This document shows, piece after piece, positions 1 to 5,006 of a stretch of DNA of 5,332 nt. The stretch lies in the NCBI GenBank assembly GCA_018702715.1, contig JABIYQ010000558.1, positions 1 through 5,332 on the forward strand, given 5' to 3'. The translations under genes and the position numbers were made by a program. Below the pieces are notes generated by a model. It was given only the letters and a program-made list of their open reading frames with translations. It did not search any database and was not told the DNA's origin. Within the stretch, counting starts at the first letter, position 1. Each line of letters starts with the position of its first letter. Source of the DNA: Desulfobacula sp. (GTDB lineage: Bacteria > Desulfobacterota > Desulfobacteria > Desulfobacterales > Desulfobacteraceae).

Positions 1-666
1 ACAGATCTTCATCTTGATTCCCTTCCAAAAATGGATAAAAAAATTTGTGAAAAAATTAACGGTCTTAAAGTGGATTTATGCGTTTTAACAGGAGACTACA
101 GGGAAGGTACAAAAGGTAGTTTTAAAAACATACTTGAGCCTTTACATAAAATAGTTGCAAGCATTCAACCACAGGATGGTATAATGGCTGTTCTTGGTAA
201 TCACGATACCTGCGATATGGTTGAACCCTTTGAAAAGGCAGGGATTACAATGCTGGTTAATGAAACGATTGATATTTATCGTGGTGAAAGCCGGATCTCG
301 GTAACAGGGCTGGATGATCCCTATTATTATTATACTGATCAATCTTTACGTGCCTTAAAAGAATCTCCTGAAGGATTTAAAATTGTTCTGGTTCATGCCC
401 CATCCATGTTTGATTTAGCTTCGAATAATGGTTATAGTCTTTATCTCACCGGTCATACCCACGGTGGGCAGATCTGTCTACCAGGTGGAATCCCAGTGGT
501 CCTGCATCTTCGCCATGGAAGAAAATATTATAGGGGAGTATGGCAGTATGCAAAAATGACAGGCTACACGGGTCAGGGAGTAGGTGTTGTGGGAATTCCA
601 GTTAGATTCAATACGCAAAGCGAAATAACAGTGTTACGCTTGCATAGGAAAAAAGAAAAAGGTTAA
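1..666 (+). CDS. Metallophosphoesterase, YkuE/YaeI type (5' partial)
   Basis: This is a calcineurin-like metallophosphoesterase whose start lies before the window. The frame is open from base 1 and ends at TAA 664-666, giving 221 visible residues. The metal-binding motifs occur in the family order: D-x-H at residues 2-4 (TDLHLD), GD at 31-32 (LTGDY), GNHD at 66-69, a lone His in VHAP at 132, and GHTHGG at 151-156. The C-terminus (TGQGVGVVGIPVRF...EITVL) matches the glycine-rich ending typical of the YkuE/YaeI branch. Those enzymes carry two metal ions and are membrane-associated; several hydrolyse phosphodiesters of lipid precursors such as UDP-diacylglucosamine. The substrate here cannot be read from the sequence. 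ATG 31 is internal, because D-x-H lies upstream of it. The missing N-terminus would usually carry a membrane segment. The family call is secure; the substrate is not. Confidence 0.93.
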   Translation, partial: TDLHLDSLPKMDKKICEKINGLKVDLCVLTGDYREGTKGSFKNILEPLHKIVASIQPQDGIMAVLGNHDTCDMVEPFEKAGITMLVNETIDIYRGESRISVTGLDDPYYYYTDQSLRALKESPEGFKIVLVHAPSMFDLASNNGYSLYLTGHTHGGQICLPGGIPVVLHLRHGRKYYRGVWQYAKMTGYTGQGVGVVGIPVRFNTQSEITVLRLHRKKEKG

Positions 667-677
667 AGAAAAAAAAC

Positions 678-711
678 AAAGGGAAAGGTCAATGTTAGGC
701 CTCCTTTTTTT
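678..711 (+). terminator. Probable intrinsic terminator of the phosphoesterase gene
   Basis: An imperfect hairpin starts 12 bases after the stop codon. AAAGGG (678-683) pairs with CCTTTT, including one G-U pair. AA (684-685) bulges. AGGTC (686-690) pairs with GGCCT (698-702), including one G-U pair, around a 7-nt loop. The 3' arm runs into seven T residues (705-711). Position and T-run fit a Rho-independent terminator, although the stem is modest. Confidence 0.55.
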
Positions 712-725
712 ATTTCATTGCAATC

Positions 726-755
726 TTGGCACAATAGTGTATGATGCAATTTAAT
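726..755 (+). promoter_or_regulatory. Sigma-70-like promoter for the helicase operon
   Basis: TTGGCA (726-731, 5 of 6 to TTGACA) is followed after 18 bases by TTTAAT (750-755, 5 of 6 to TATAAT). Transcription would start near 762, just after the upstream terminator, giving a leader of about 300 nt before the helicase start. This is a consensus match only, in AT-rich DNA. Confidence 0.42.
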
Positions 756-853
756 ACATTAAGTAGAATCAAATTTTCCTTCAAGGATGTTTTCCCAAAC
801 ATTGTTCGTTACCATCGAAGTTTCTGCTGATTCAATAAACAGGAGAAACAATA

Positions 854-967
854 ATGATACCCTATAACACAAACCCAAATTATGTCTCGACAGAGATTAG
901 CCCGGACCATGTTCTGGCGATTTCCCATAACGCCCTTAATATAACCAGTCCAAGCCCCTTACCATAA
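854..967 (+). CDS. Small ORF in the helicase leader (37 aa), unknown
   Basis: ATG at 854 is preceded by AGGAG (841-845) at 8-nt spacing, an excellent ribosome binding site. The frame runs 37 codons to TAA 965-967. The peptide begins MIPYNTNPNYVSTEIS and ends NITSPSPLP. It has many Asn, Ser and Pro residues, no membrane segment, no signal peptide and no cysteine. It ends 98 bases before the helicase start and just before a set of hairpins, so it could be a leader peptide or a real small protein. I recognise no family. The support is the strong ribosome binding site and the placement between a probable promoter and the helicase; length alone would not justify the call. Confidence 0.4.
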   Translation: MIPYNTNPNYVSTEISPDHVLAISHNALNITSPSPLP

Positions 968-987
968 AACCAAATAAAAGAATAAGA

Positions 988-1041
988 GCGGATCTGAATG
1001 AATCCGCAGATCTATAAACCAGGAAAACGTCCTGGTAGATC
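988..1041 (+). promoter_or_regulatory. Alternative stem-loops in the 5' leader of the helicase gene
   Basis: Three pairings are visible. Stem A: GCGGAT (988-993) with ATCCGC (1002-1007), 8-nt loop. Stem B: ACCAGGA (1018-1024) with TCCTGGT (1030-1036), 5-nt loop, extended by GATCT (1009-1013) with AGATC (1037-1041) across an ATAA bulge. Stem C: GATCTG (991-996) with CAGATC (1007-1012), which cannot coexist with stem A or with the lower part of stem B. Stem B ends 14 bases before the AGGAG ribosome binding site (1056-1060). The arrangement suggests a leader that could switch, for example with temperature or translation of the upstream small ORF. The pairings are seen; the regulatory role is inferred. 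Confidence 0.45.
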
Positions 1042-1065
1042 ATTACGTAATATATAGGAGTATTA

Positions 1066-2334
1066 ATGAGTTTTAAAAATTTTAAGTTTGACCCGAAAGT
1101 GAATGCAGGCATTGTTGCCTGCGGCTATACAAGCCCCACCCCGATCCAGAAAGAAGCTATTCCACGGATACTTGAAGGCCGGGATATCCTTGGTCTGGCC
1201 CAGACCGGGACGGGTAAGACTGCAGCTTTTGTCCTGCCACTTCTCCAGCGGCTGCTGGATGGTCCCCGTAAAAAAGTGCGGGCCTTGATCGTAGCTCCCA
1301 CCAGGGAGTTGGCCGAACAGATCCATGCCGATATAAGCAAAATGGCAAAAGGAACCGGTCTGCGCAGTCTTTCCATTTATGGCGGAGTAGGTAAGTATCC
1401 CCAGGTCAAAGCGATCCGCAATGGTGTGGAAATTATTGTTGCCTGCCCCGGCCGTCTGCTGGACATTCTTAATGACAGGGCCTTTTCCCTTAGCGCTGTT
1501 GAGGCGCTTGTTCTTGATGAGGCAGATCACATGTTTGACAAGGGATTTCTCCCGGATATCCGCAGGATCATAAAGCAGTTGCCCATAAAACGTCAAACCA
1601 TGGTTTTTTCCGCCACCATGCCCAGGGAAATCCGTCACCTAGCGGAAAACATATTAAAAAACCCGGCAACTGTGCAGATCAACCATACCCAGCCTATCCT
1701 TGCAATTTCCCATGTTCTGTTTCAGGTTGCAAAAGAGCGGAAGACTTCTTTACTCAAGACTATCATCCAGGAAGAGGAAATGAAAAGTACCCTGGTTTTT
1801 ACTCGTACCAAACACAAGGCGAAAAGCCTGGCCCTGGTGCTGCAAAAGGCAGGCTTCAGCGCAGCTTCAATTCAGGGCAATCTCTCCCAGCCAAAACGGC
1901 AGCAGGCCCTGAACGGCTTTAAGGATGGCACCTTCAAAATCCTAGTGGCAACAGATATTGCAGCCCGGGGGATTGATGTAAAGGGGATTTCCCATGTCAT
2001 CAACTATGATGTGCCGGATACGGCTGAAACATATACCCACCGCACCGGGCGTACTGGCCGGGCAGAACAAACGGGTCAGGCATTCATTTTTGCAGGCCGG
2101 GAAGACAACAAGATAATATCTCTTATTGAGCGGAACCTGGGCAAAAAGATGCGCCGTCAGGCAACTCCTGGTTTTGCCTATGAACCAAAAGCGATTGTGG
2201 TTGAAGAAAAGAAAAAATATTTTCCTCGGCAGATGCCTGGAAGAAAGAAACCGGCTGCAGCCGGGCGGGGTAGAAACCAGTACAGCGGTTTTTTTGCCTC
2301 GACTTCTAAAAGAAGCAGGACAGCTCGTCCATAA
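1066..2334 (+). CDS. rhlE: ATP-dependent DEAD-box RNA helicase, RhlE type
   Basis: This is a complete 422-residue DEAD-box helicase, an ATP-driven RNA unwinder acting in the cytoplasm on rRNA assembly or mRNA decay. All motifs are intact: Q motif (F6, GYTSPTPIQ 20-28), Walker A AQTGTGKT 45-52, Ia PTREL 78-82, GG 106-107, Ib CPGR 127-130 (Cys instead of the usual Thr), II DEAD 151-154, III SAT 182-184, IV LVFTRTKH 243-250, QGNLSQPKR 270-278, V ATDIAARGID 295-304, VI HRTGRTGR 325-332. The wording of motif IV and of the NxSQ segment is that of RhlE rather than DeaD/CsdA or SrmB. The C-terminal tail (about 381-422) is basic and rich in Lys, Arg and Gly, as expected for RNA binding. ATG 1066 follows AGGAG (1056-1060) at 5-nt spacing and begins exactly at the family's conserved MSF start. 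A structured leader lies upstream and a small basic protein follows closely. Confidence 0.96.
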   Translation: MSFKNFKFDPKVNAGIVACGYTSPTPIQKEAIPRILEGRDILGLAQTGTGKTAAFVLPLLQRLLDGPRKKVRALIVAPTRELAEQIHADISKMAKGTGLRSLSIYGGVGKYPQVKAIRNGVEIIVACPGRLLDILNDRAFSLSAVEALVLDEADHMFDKGFLPDIRRIIKQLPIKRQTMVFSATMPREIRHLAENILKNPATVQINHTQPILAISHVLFQVAKERKTSLLKTIIQEEEMKSTLVFTRTKHKAKSLALVLQKAGFSAASIQGNLSQPKRQQALNGFKDGTFKILVATDIAARGIDVKGISHVINYDVPDTAETYTHRTGRTGRAEQTGQAFIFAGREDNKIISLIERNLGKKMRRQATPGFAYEPKAIVVEEKKKYFPRQMPGRKKPAAAGRGRNQYSGFFASTSKRSRTARP

Positions 2335-2375
2335 GGATTTTGTCTGGATACCCAGACTTTAAGTCGCCGGATCAA

Positions 2376-2585
2376 ATGATGCTTCGGCTATATAACAAAC
2401 TTGGTTCCCCTAAGGGATCCATCATTAATGAGGATTTAGCCTTGTATAAACCAAATTATTCGTTTGAAAAGCGCCAGAAAGAATTGGCAAAGAAAAAGAA
2501 AAAAGAAGAAAAGAAGCAACGTAAACTGGACAAACAAAAAAAATCTGTCGAAGAAAATGAGGACACACCTGTTCCCGAAGATTAA
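2376..2585 (+). CDS. Small Lys/Glu-rich protein downstream of the helicase
   Basis: This 69-residue protein has a short N-terminal segment (LRLYNKLGSPKGSIINEDLA), then an aromatic/basic stretch (YKPNYSFEKRQKELAKK, about 24-40), then a Lys/Glu-dominated region (about 38-57) likely to form a single charged helix, and an acidic end (EENEDTPVPED). The SFEKRQKE-plus-polylysine pattern resembles small proteins often found in proteobacterial genomes; no function is established to my knowledge. The gene begins 41 bases after the helicase stop in the same direction, with no terminator between, so co-transcription is likely. Start choice is uncertain: ATG 2376 or 2379 has only GGA (2369-2371) upstream. 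TTG 2340 would add 12 residues, but its AAGGA lies only 2 bases away, which is too close. RNA or ribosome binding is an inference from charge and neighbour. Confidence 0.72.
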   Translation: MMLRLYNKLGSPKGSIINEDLALYKPNYSFEKRQKELAKKKKKEEKKQRKLDKQKKSVEENEDTPVPED

Positions 2586-2767
2586 CCAGTTTAAATATTT
2601 TCTTTTTTGATTTTGCCAACAGGGTCGGGATTATTCCCTGCAAAAAAATTGGTGACAAATATCCGGGCTTTTGTTTTTTCTATGTGTTGGAGACAACAAA
2701 ATACCAGTTGTACATTATTGCCGCGTTTGCACAATTTTTGGAATTGCAAAATCTTTCGATAAATATT
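2586..2767. other. Intergenic region with a weak stem-loop
   Basis: I see no gene here. CAGGG (2620-2624) pairs with CCCTG (2636-2640), and TTTTG (2611-2615) can extend the stem with CAAAA (2641-2645) across a CCAA bulge. The plus-strand 3' side runs into A residues rather than T residues, so it is not a typical intrinsic terminator, although it sits where the helicase operon should end. An open frame across 2671-2853 starts at TTG without a ribosome binding site and reads through the inverted repeat, so I do not call it. Confidence 0.35.
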
Positions 2768-2809
2768 CTATTTGGTATAAATGCCAATCCTGGCATTTAT
2801 ACCAAATAG
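2768..2809. repeat. Perfect 19-bp inverted repeat with 4-nt loop
   Basis: The left arm CTATTTGGTATAAATGCCA (2768-2786) is matched exactly by its reverse complement at 2791-2809, separated by ATCC. All 19 pairs are perfect. Neither strand has a T-run after the stem, so it is unlikely to be an intrinsic terminator. It lies midway between the helicase operon and darP. Possible identities are a dispersed palindromic (REP- or MITE-like) element, a regulatory operator, or a stable RNA processing hairpin. The symmetry is certain; its identity is open. Confidence 0.9.
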
Positions 2810-2958
2810 TCGGATATAGCAAAAATTCAATATTAATTCCTAAACCATCGTAATCTTAATTTTCGGTATACCATAAATCATATGCTTGTTGCATAAGCGC
2901 CATATCAGTTGTGTCTGTAGGATTTCTAAGCAACAAGGGTTTCTATTTTATCGCAATA

Positions 2959-2987
2959 TTGACAAGTCCTCCTCTGCTTAGTAATAC
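2959..2987 (+). promoter_or_regulatory. Sigma-70-like promoter of darP
   Basis: A perfect TTGACA (2959-2964) is followed by a 17-nt spacer and TAATAC (2982-2987); an overlapping TACTAT (2985-2990) is an alternative -10 at 20-nt spacing. Transcription would begin near 2995, about 30 bases before the darP ATG. This lies inside the longer open frame that begins at GTG 2911, which supports the later start. Confidence 0.5.
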
Positions 2988-3024
2988 TATTTTGAAATCC
3001 CTTTATCTTTATTTAGGAAATTTA

Positions 3025-3519
3025 ATGGAAGACGAGATTCAATATAAGAGCAGGACAAAGTATAAAAAAGAGGCTGAAGACCTTCAAAGGCTTGGATTAG
3101 AACTCATTAAATTGTCTGTCTCACAATTGGAGCGCATTGAAATTCCGGAAAATCTGAGGACTGCCCTTATAGAGGGCAAAACAATTACATCCAACATTGC
3201 AGGCCGACGGCACCGGCAGTTCATTGGTGCCTTGATGAGGGATGTGAAGCCTGAACCCATTCGTCTGGCGTTACTACAAGCAAAAGATGATATTCCAGTT
3301 GAATTAGAAGCTGCGAAACAGACCCGGATGTGGATAGACAGGTTGTTGACCGGTGATTTGGCTGAGATGGAAACCTTGTTGTGTGAATTTCCCGGGCTTG
3401 AGCGCCAGAGGCTGAGGCAGTTGGTGAGAAATATCAAAAAAGAAAAATCAGGAGCTAAGACTTTCAAATCCAGGAGAGCCCTTGAACAGGTCATCATGTC
3501 GGAAATGAGTTCAAAATAA
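3025..3519 (+). CDS. darP: Ribosome biogenesis protein DarP (YjgA, DUF615)
   Basis: This 164-residue protein matches the YjgA/DarP family (E. coli YjgA is about 183 aa). In E. coli, DarP binds late 50S precursors and helps 23S rRNA and the peptidyl transferase centre mature. Family hallmarks are the N-terminal SRTKYKKEAEDLQRLG (9-24), the central GRRHRQFIGALMRD (60-73, like GRRRQLQLIGKMLR in E. coli) followed by EPIRLAL, and the C-terminal ERQRLRQLVRNIKKEK (126-141) with a trailing SRRALEQ. The protein is basic and almost entirely helical in outlook. ATG 3025 has AGGA (3015-3018) at 6-nt spacing. The frame opens earlier at GTG 2911, but that extension is hydrophobic, lacks a ribosome binding site, is absent from the family and contains the probable promoter. 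The acidic N-terminal stretch of the E. coli protein is shorter here. Confidence 0.93.
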   Translation: MEDEIQYKSRTKYKKEAEDLQRLGLELIKLSVSQLERIEIPENLRTALIEGKTITSNIAGRRHRQFIGALMRDVKPEPIRLALLQAKDDIPVELEAAKQTRMWIDRLLTGDLAEMETLLCEFPGLERQRLRQLVRNIKKEKSGAKTFKSRRALEQVIMSEMSSK

Positions 3520-3582
3520 TCCGTTGCAAATAATTTAAAATTTAATACTCTATCGATTATATAATTGAATTTTATCTATCTG

Positions 3583-3606
3583 TAGCTGTCTACGTGTAGA
3601 GCGCTA
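3583..3606 (+). terminator. Possible weak terminator hairpin after darP
   Basis: TAGC (3583-3586) pairs with GCTA (3603-3606), and TCTA (3589-3592) with TAGA (3597-3600) around a CGTG loop. A broken T-stretch follows (TTTGAAATTTTTG). It lies 64 bases after the darP stop and is short, so it is only a candidate. Confidence 0.25.
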
Positions 3607-3616
3607 TTTGAAATTT

Positions 3617-3647
3617 TTGACAATTTTCTTAATTTGTTAAATATTAT
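3617..3647 (+). promoter_or_regulatory. Promoter-like site of an orphan transcript
   Basis: A perfect TTGACA (3617-3622) is followed after 19 bases by TATTAT (3642-3647, 5 of 6 to consensus). The spacer is longer than ideal and the region is very AT-rich, so chance is possible. It gains weight from the strong same-strand terminator about 300 bases downstream. Confidence 0.3.
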
Positions 3648-3785
3648 GCTATTCATAACTTAACAATTTTTTTCCCCGATCTTGGCTTCGGACAGCCCTT
3701 TATTTTGTTATCTGGTGTAGGTAATGTCAATGATGCAGTTCTTGCAGGAAAAAGATTGAATGAAAATATATTGGCATTACAGTGA
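3633..3785 (+). pseudogene. Start-less reading frame, possible gene remnant
   Basis: The frame between stops TAA 3630-3632 and TGA 3783-3785 has no ATG or GTG. From 3675 it reads like real protein (PDLGFGQPFILLSGVGNVND, then AVLAGKRLNENILALQ and stop), with balanced composition unlike the AT-rich junk around it. It could be the C-terminal end of a decayed gene. I do not recognise the family, and 50 codons are too few to exclude chance. A 19-codon ORF at 3760-3819 (MKIYWHYSELDQ...) with AGGA at 3746-3749 overlaps it and is equally unproven. Confidence 0.2.
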
Positions 3786-3964
3786 GTTAGATCAAACAGT
3801 TACTGTTTTAGGCGTTTAGAGCATCTTTTAGAAAAGACAGTAAAATGTGGTTTAACTCCGTCTCCAGTTTTTTGGGGGAGGATCACTATCAAGTCAAGTA
3901 TCATTCAGGACACCTGATAAAGAGGCTTTCAGATTTTCCCTGAAGGTCTTTTTTCGTTTTTTTT
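3654..3964 (+). ncRNA. Candidate untranslated RNA, about 300 nt
   Basis: The stretch from darP to the minus-strand gene (3520-3989) has no convincing gene, yet holds a promoter-like site at its left and a strong plus-strand terminator at its right. A transcript from about 3654 to 3964 would contain small hairpins: GGCT/AGCC near 3684-3698, TCTTT/AAAGA at 3824-3837, and TCAGG-ACA-CCTGA at 3905-3917. It matches no riboswitch or known RNA class that I can recognise. The alternative is the leftover transcription of a decayed gene. This is inference from signals, not from a conserved RNA fold. Confidence 0.22.
3919..3964 (+). terminator. Strong intrinsic terminator, plus strand
   Basis: A 14-bp stem (3919-3932 with 3940-3953, three G-U pairs) surrounds the 7-nt loop ATTTTCC; the core is CTTTCAG/CTGAAGG. 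The 3' arm flows into T-runs interrupted only by CG (3949-3964). On the minus strand the arm is followed by CCTCTTTATC, so it terminates best on plus, but could weakly terminate the converging minus gene ending at 3990. Confidence 0.75.
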
Positions 3965-3989
3965 GATGAATTTATCATTCAATATATGA

Positions 3990-4454
3990 CTAATAGGGAT
4001 CCGCTTTACAACCGTTCGCATCGCCTTGATTATTTCTGCACGCCCACGGTTCACCAAATGTCAACAACCATCGTTTAAGACCTTTCAGTCTTGGTCGGTT
4101 TTGCTCGTAATGAGCGTAACATTCATTATAGCACCTGGGAGCAGATTGAGATAAAGTACCTTTACTAGTTATCCCCCCGCCATAATTTGTTACGGCGCCT
4201 TTTCTATAACGCCATGATGCAGTAGGTTTGCATTTCCCCCAACTATACGTGCCTTTAACGCCTATGCTAGCTGTATACAAATTATGTTGCATTGACTCTT
4301 GATTATTACCTAAATCAAAAACACATTTGCAATAATAATCCTCTTCATAATCGCACTCGCCACCAAACATATACCAATCAGCATACCCATCTGGCACTAT
4401 AAGTAAAACAATTCCAATAATCCCTAATACCGCAATATTTACCTTTGCAACCAT
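3990..4454 (-). CDS. Small secreted cysteine-rich protein, unknown family
   Basis: This 154-residue protein has a clear Sec signal peptide: MVAK, then a hydrophobic core (about 5-20, VNIAVLGIIGIVLLIV), and a likely cut after GYA at 25, leaving about 129 residues. The mature part has eight cysteines (34, 42, 44, 75, 108, 112, 139, 149), an even number suited to four disulfide bonds outside the cytoplasm. It also has many Tyr, Trp and Gly residues (DWYMFGGECDYEEDYYCKC; NYGGGITSKGT) and a basic segment (about 119-128). No catalytic motif is visible and I recognise no family. The chosen start, 4454, has GGAGGGG (4457-4463 complement) just upstream; the frame opens 17 codons earlier at 4505, but that start places the signal peptide internally. 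It stands alone, converging on the terminator at 3919-3964. Function could be an envelope or extracellular protein; nothing finer is supported. Confidence 0.75.
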   Translation of the reverse strand: MVAKVNIAVLGIIGIVLLIVPDGYADWYMFGGECDYEEDYYCKCVFDLGNNQESMQHNLYTASIGVKGTYSWGKCKPTASWRYRKGAVTNYGGGITSKGTLSQSAPRCYNECYAHYEQNRPRLKGLKRWLLTFGEPWACRNNQGDANGCKADPY

Positions 4455-4515
4455 ATCCCCTCCATTTGTTTGTTGATTTGAATTCTTGCCAATATTTTTT
4501 CCCAAATGTATTTTT

Positions 4516-4544
4516 ATTTAGAATGATAATTATGCAAGTGTCAA
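4516..4544 (-). promoter_or_regulatory. Possible promoter of the Cys-rich protein gene
   Basis: On the minus strand a perfect TTGACA (4544-4539) is followed after 17 bases by CTAAAT (4521-4516), or after 18 by TAAATA. The -35 is exact but both -10 choices match only 3 of 6. The position, about 60-90 bases before the start codon at 4454, is suitable. Confidence 0.3.
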
Positions 4545-4624
4545 TGGGAAATAATTTTTGATTGGATATTCTAAAATGCTGGGGATTGCGTTATGCTGCT
4601 ATTTACACAGGGGACCATTGGAAC

Positions 4625-4726
4625 CTATCCCGGTGCTTGATTGCCAGGATCTACCTCATACCAATTGCTATTATTATCAAACCTAAAATTATAATTGGAA
4701 AGTTCATTTTGTTTTCCTATAACCAT
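4625..4726 (-). pseudogene. 33-aa frame, possible gene fragment
   Basis: On the minus strand ATG 4726 opens 33 codons ending at TAG. The peptide starts MVIGKQNELSNYNFRFDNN and continues SNWYEVDPGNQAPG. It is hydrophilic, rich in Asn and aromatic residues, and reads like the C-terminal end of a larger protein rather than random translation. There is no ribosome binding site, and a stop lies just upstream (TAA), so no longer gene is present. It may be a remnant upstream of the Cys-rich gene on the same strand. I recognise no family. Confidence 0.18.
4651..4707 (-). CDS. Candidate 18-aa hydrophobic micro-protein
   Basis: On the minus strand ATG at 4707 is preceded by AGGA (4718-4715) at 7-nt spacing and encodes MNFPIIILGLIIIAIGMR before TAG. 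The peptide is almost entirely hydrophobic with an Arg at the end, like known single-span bacterial membrane micro-proteins or type I toxin peptides. It is very short and could be chance; AT-rich DNA readily encodes Ile/Leu runs. It overlaps a second frame (4625-4726), and at most one of the two is likely to matter. Confidence 0.2.
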   Translation of the reverse strand: MNFPIIILGLIIIAIGMR

Positions 4727-5006
4727 TGATTATCAGGGCAAATTTATATTTTATTGTTTTTAAATCCTTTTCGGTGGAAAATTATAAAAAAAAGGTATGA
4801 AGTGCAAGAAAAATAAAATTATTTTAAACTTTAGTTAAGTACTTAAAATGTAATCTCTGCGGGATAATTCTTTACATTTGTAGGCCTCATTGATATTCAA
4901 AATTTAATCCGGTTTACCCGATGTTTCAAAAACTTATAACCTTGCTGTTCCAATTCTGTGTGGCTGCGGGAAACCAGTATTAGCATTCATTGAGGAGACT
5001 TCAATT
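4727..5006. other. AT-rich intergenic region before the amidase
   Basis: I find no gene here. It contains a 12-bp perfect palindrome TTAAGTACTTAA (4835-4846) and an imperfect long-range pairing GGTTTACCCG (4911-4920) with CGGGAAACC (4967-4975), one A bulged, which could fold in the leader of the amidase mRNA. No convincing sigma-70 or sigma-54 promoter stands out. The ribosome binding site GAGGAG (4992-4997) belongs to the downstream gene. Confidence 0.4.

Noticed and set aside
727..743. TGGCAC resembling the -24 element of a sigma-54 promoter
   Set aside because: The required GC at the -12 position is absent at the correct spacing. A sigma-70 reading of the same bases fits better.
1063..1638. 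Long minus-strand open frame (191 codons) opposite the helicase
   Set aside because: It is antisense to the conserved helicase core, whose motifs are all intact on the plus strand. Its translation shows no domain, so it is a shadow of the real gene.
2671..2853. Plus-strand 60-codon frame
   Set aside because: It starts at TTG without a ribosome binding site, passes through the perfect inverted repeat, and its composition looks random.
2881..2895. TATGC-TTGTT-GCATA stem-loop and nearby GGTATACC palindrome (2865-2872)
   Set aside because: Five-base stems and eight-base palindromes are common in AT-rich DNA, and no functional context supports them.
3084..3497. Minus-strand open frame (137 codons) opposite darP
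   Set aside because: It is antisense to a gene with clear DarP family motifs, with no domain or ribosome binding site of its own.
3553..3568. Near-palindrome TCGATTATATAATTGA
   Set aside because: It is almost pure AT, imperfect, and lies in very AT-rich DNA where such symmetry is expected by chance.
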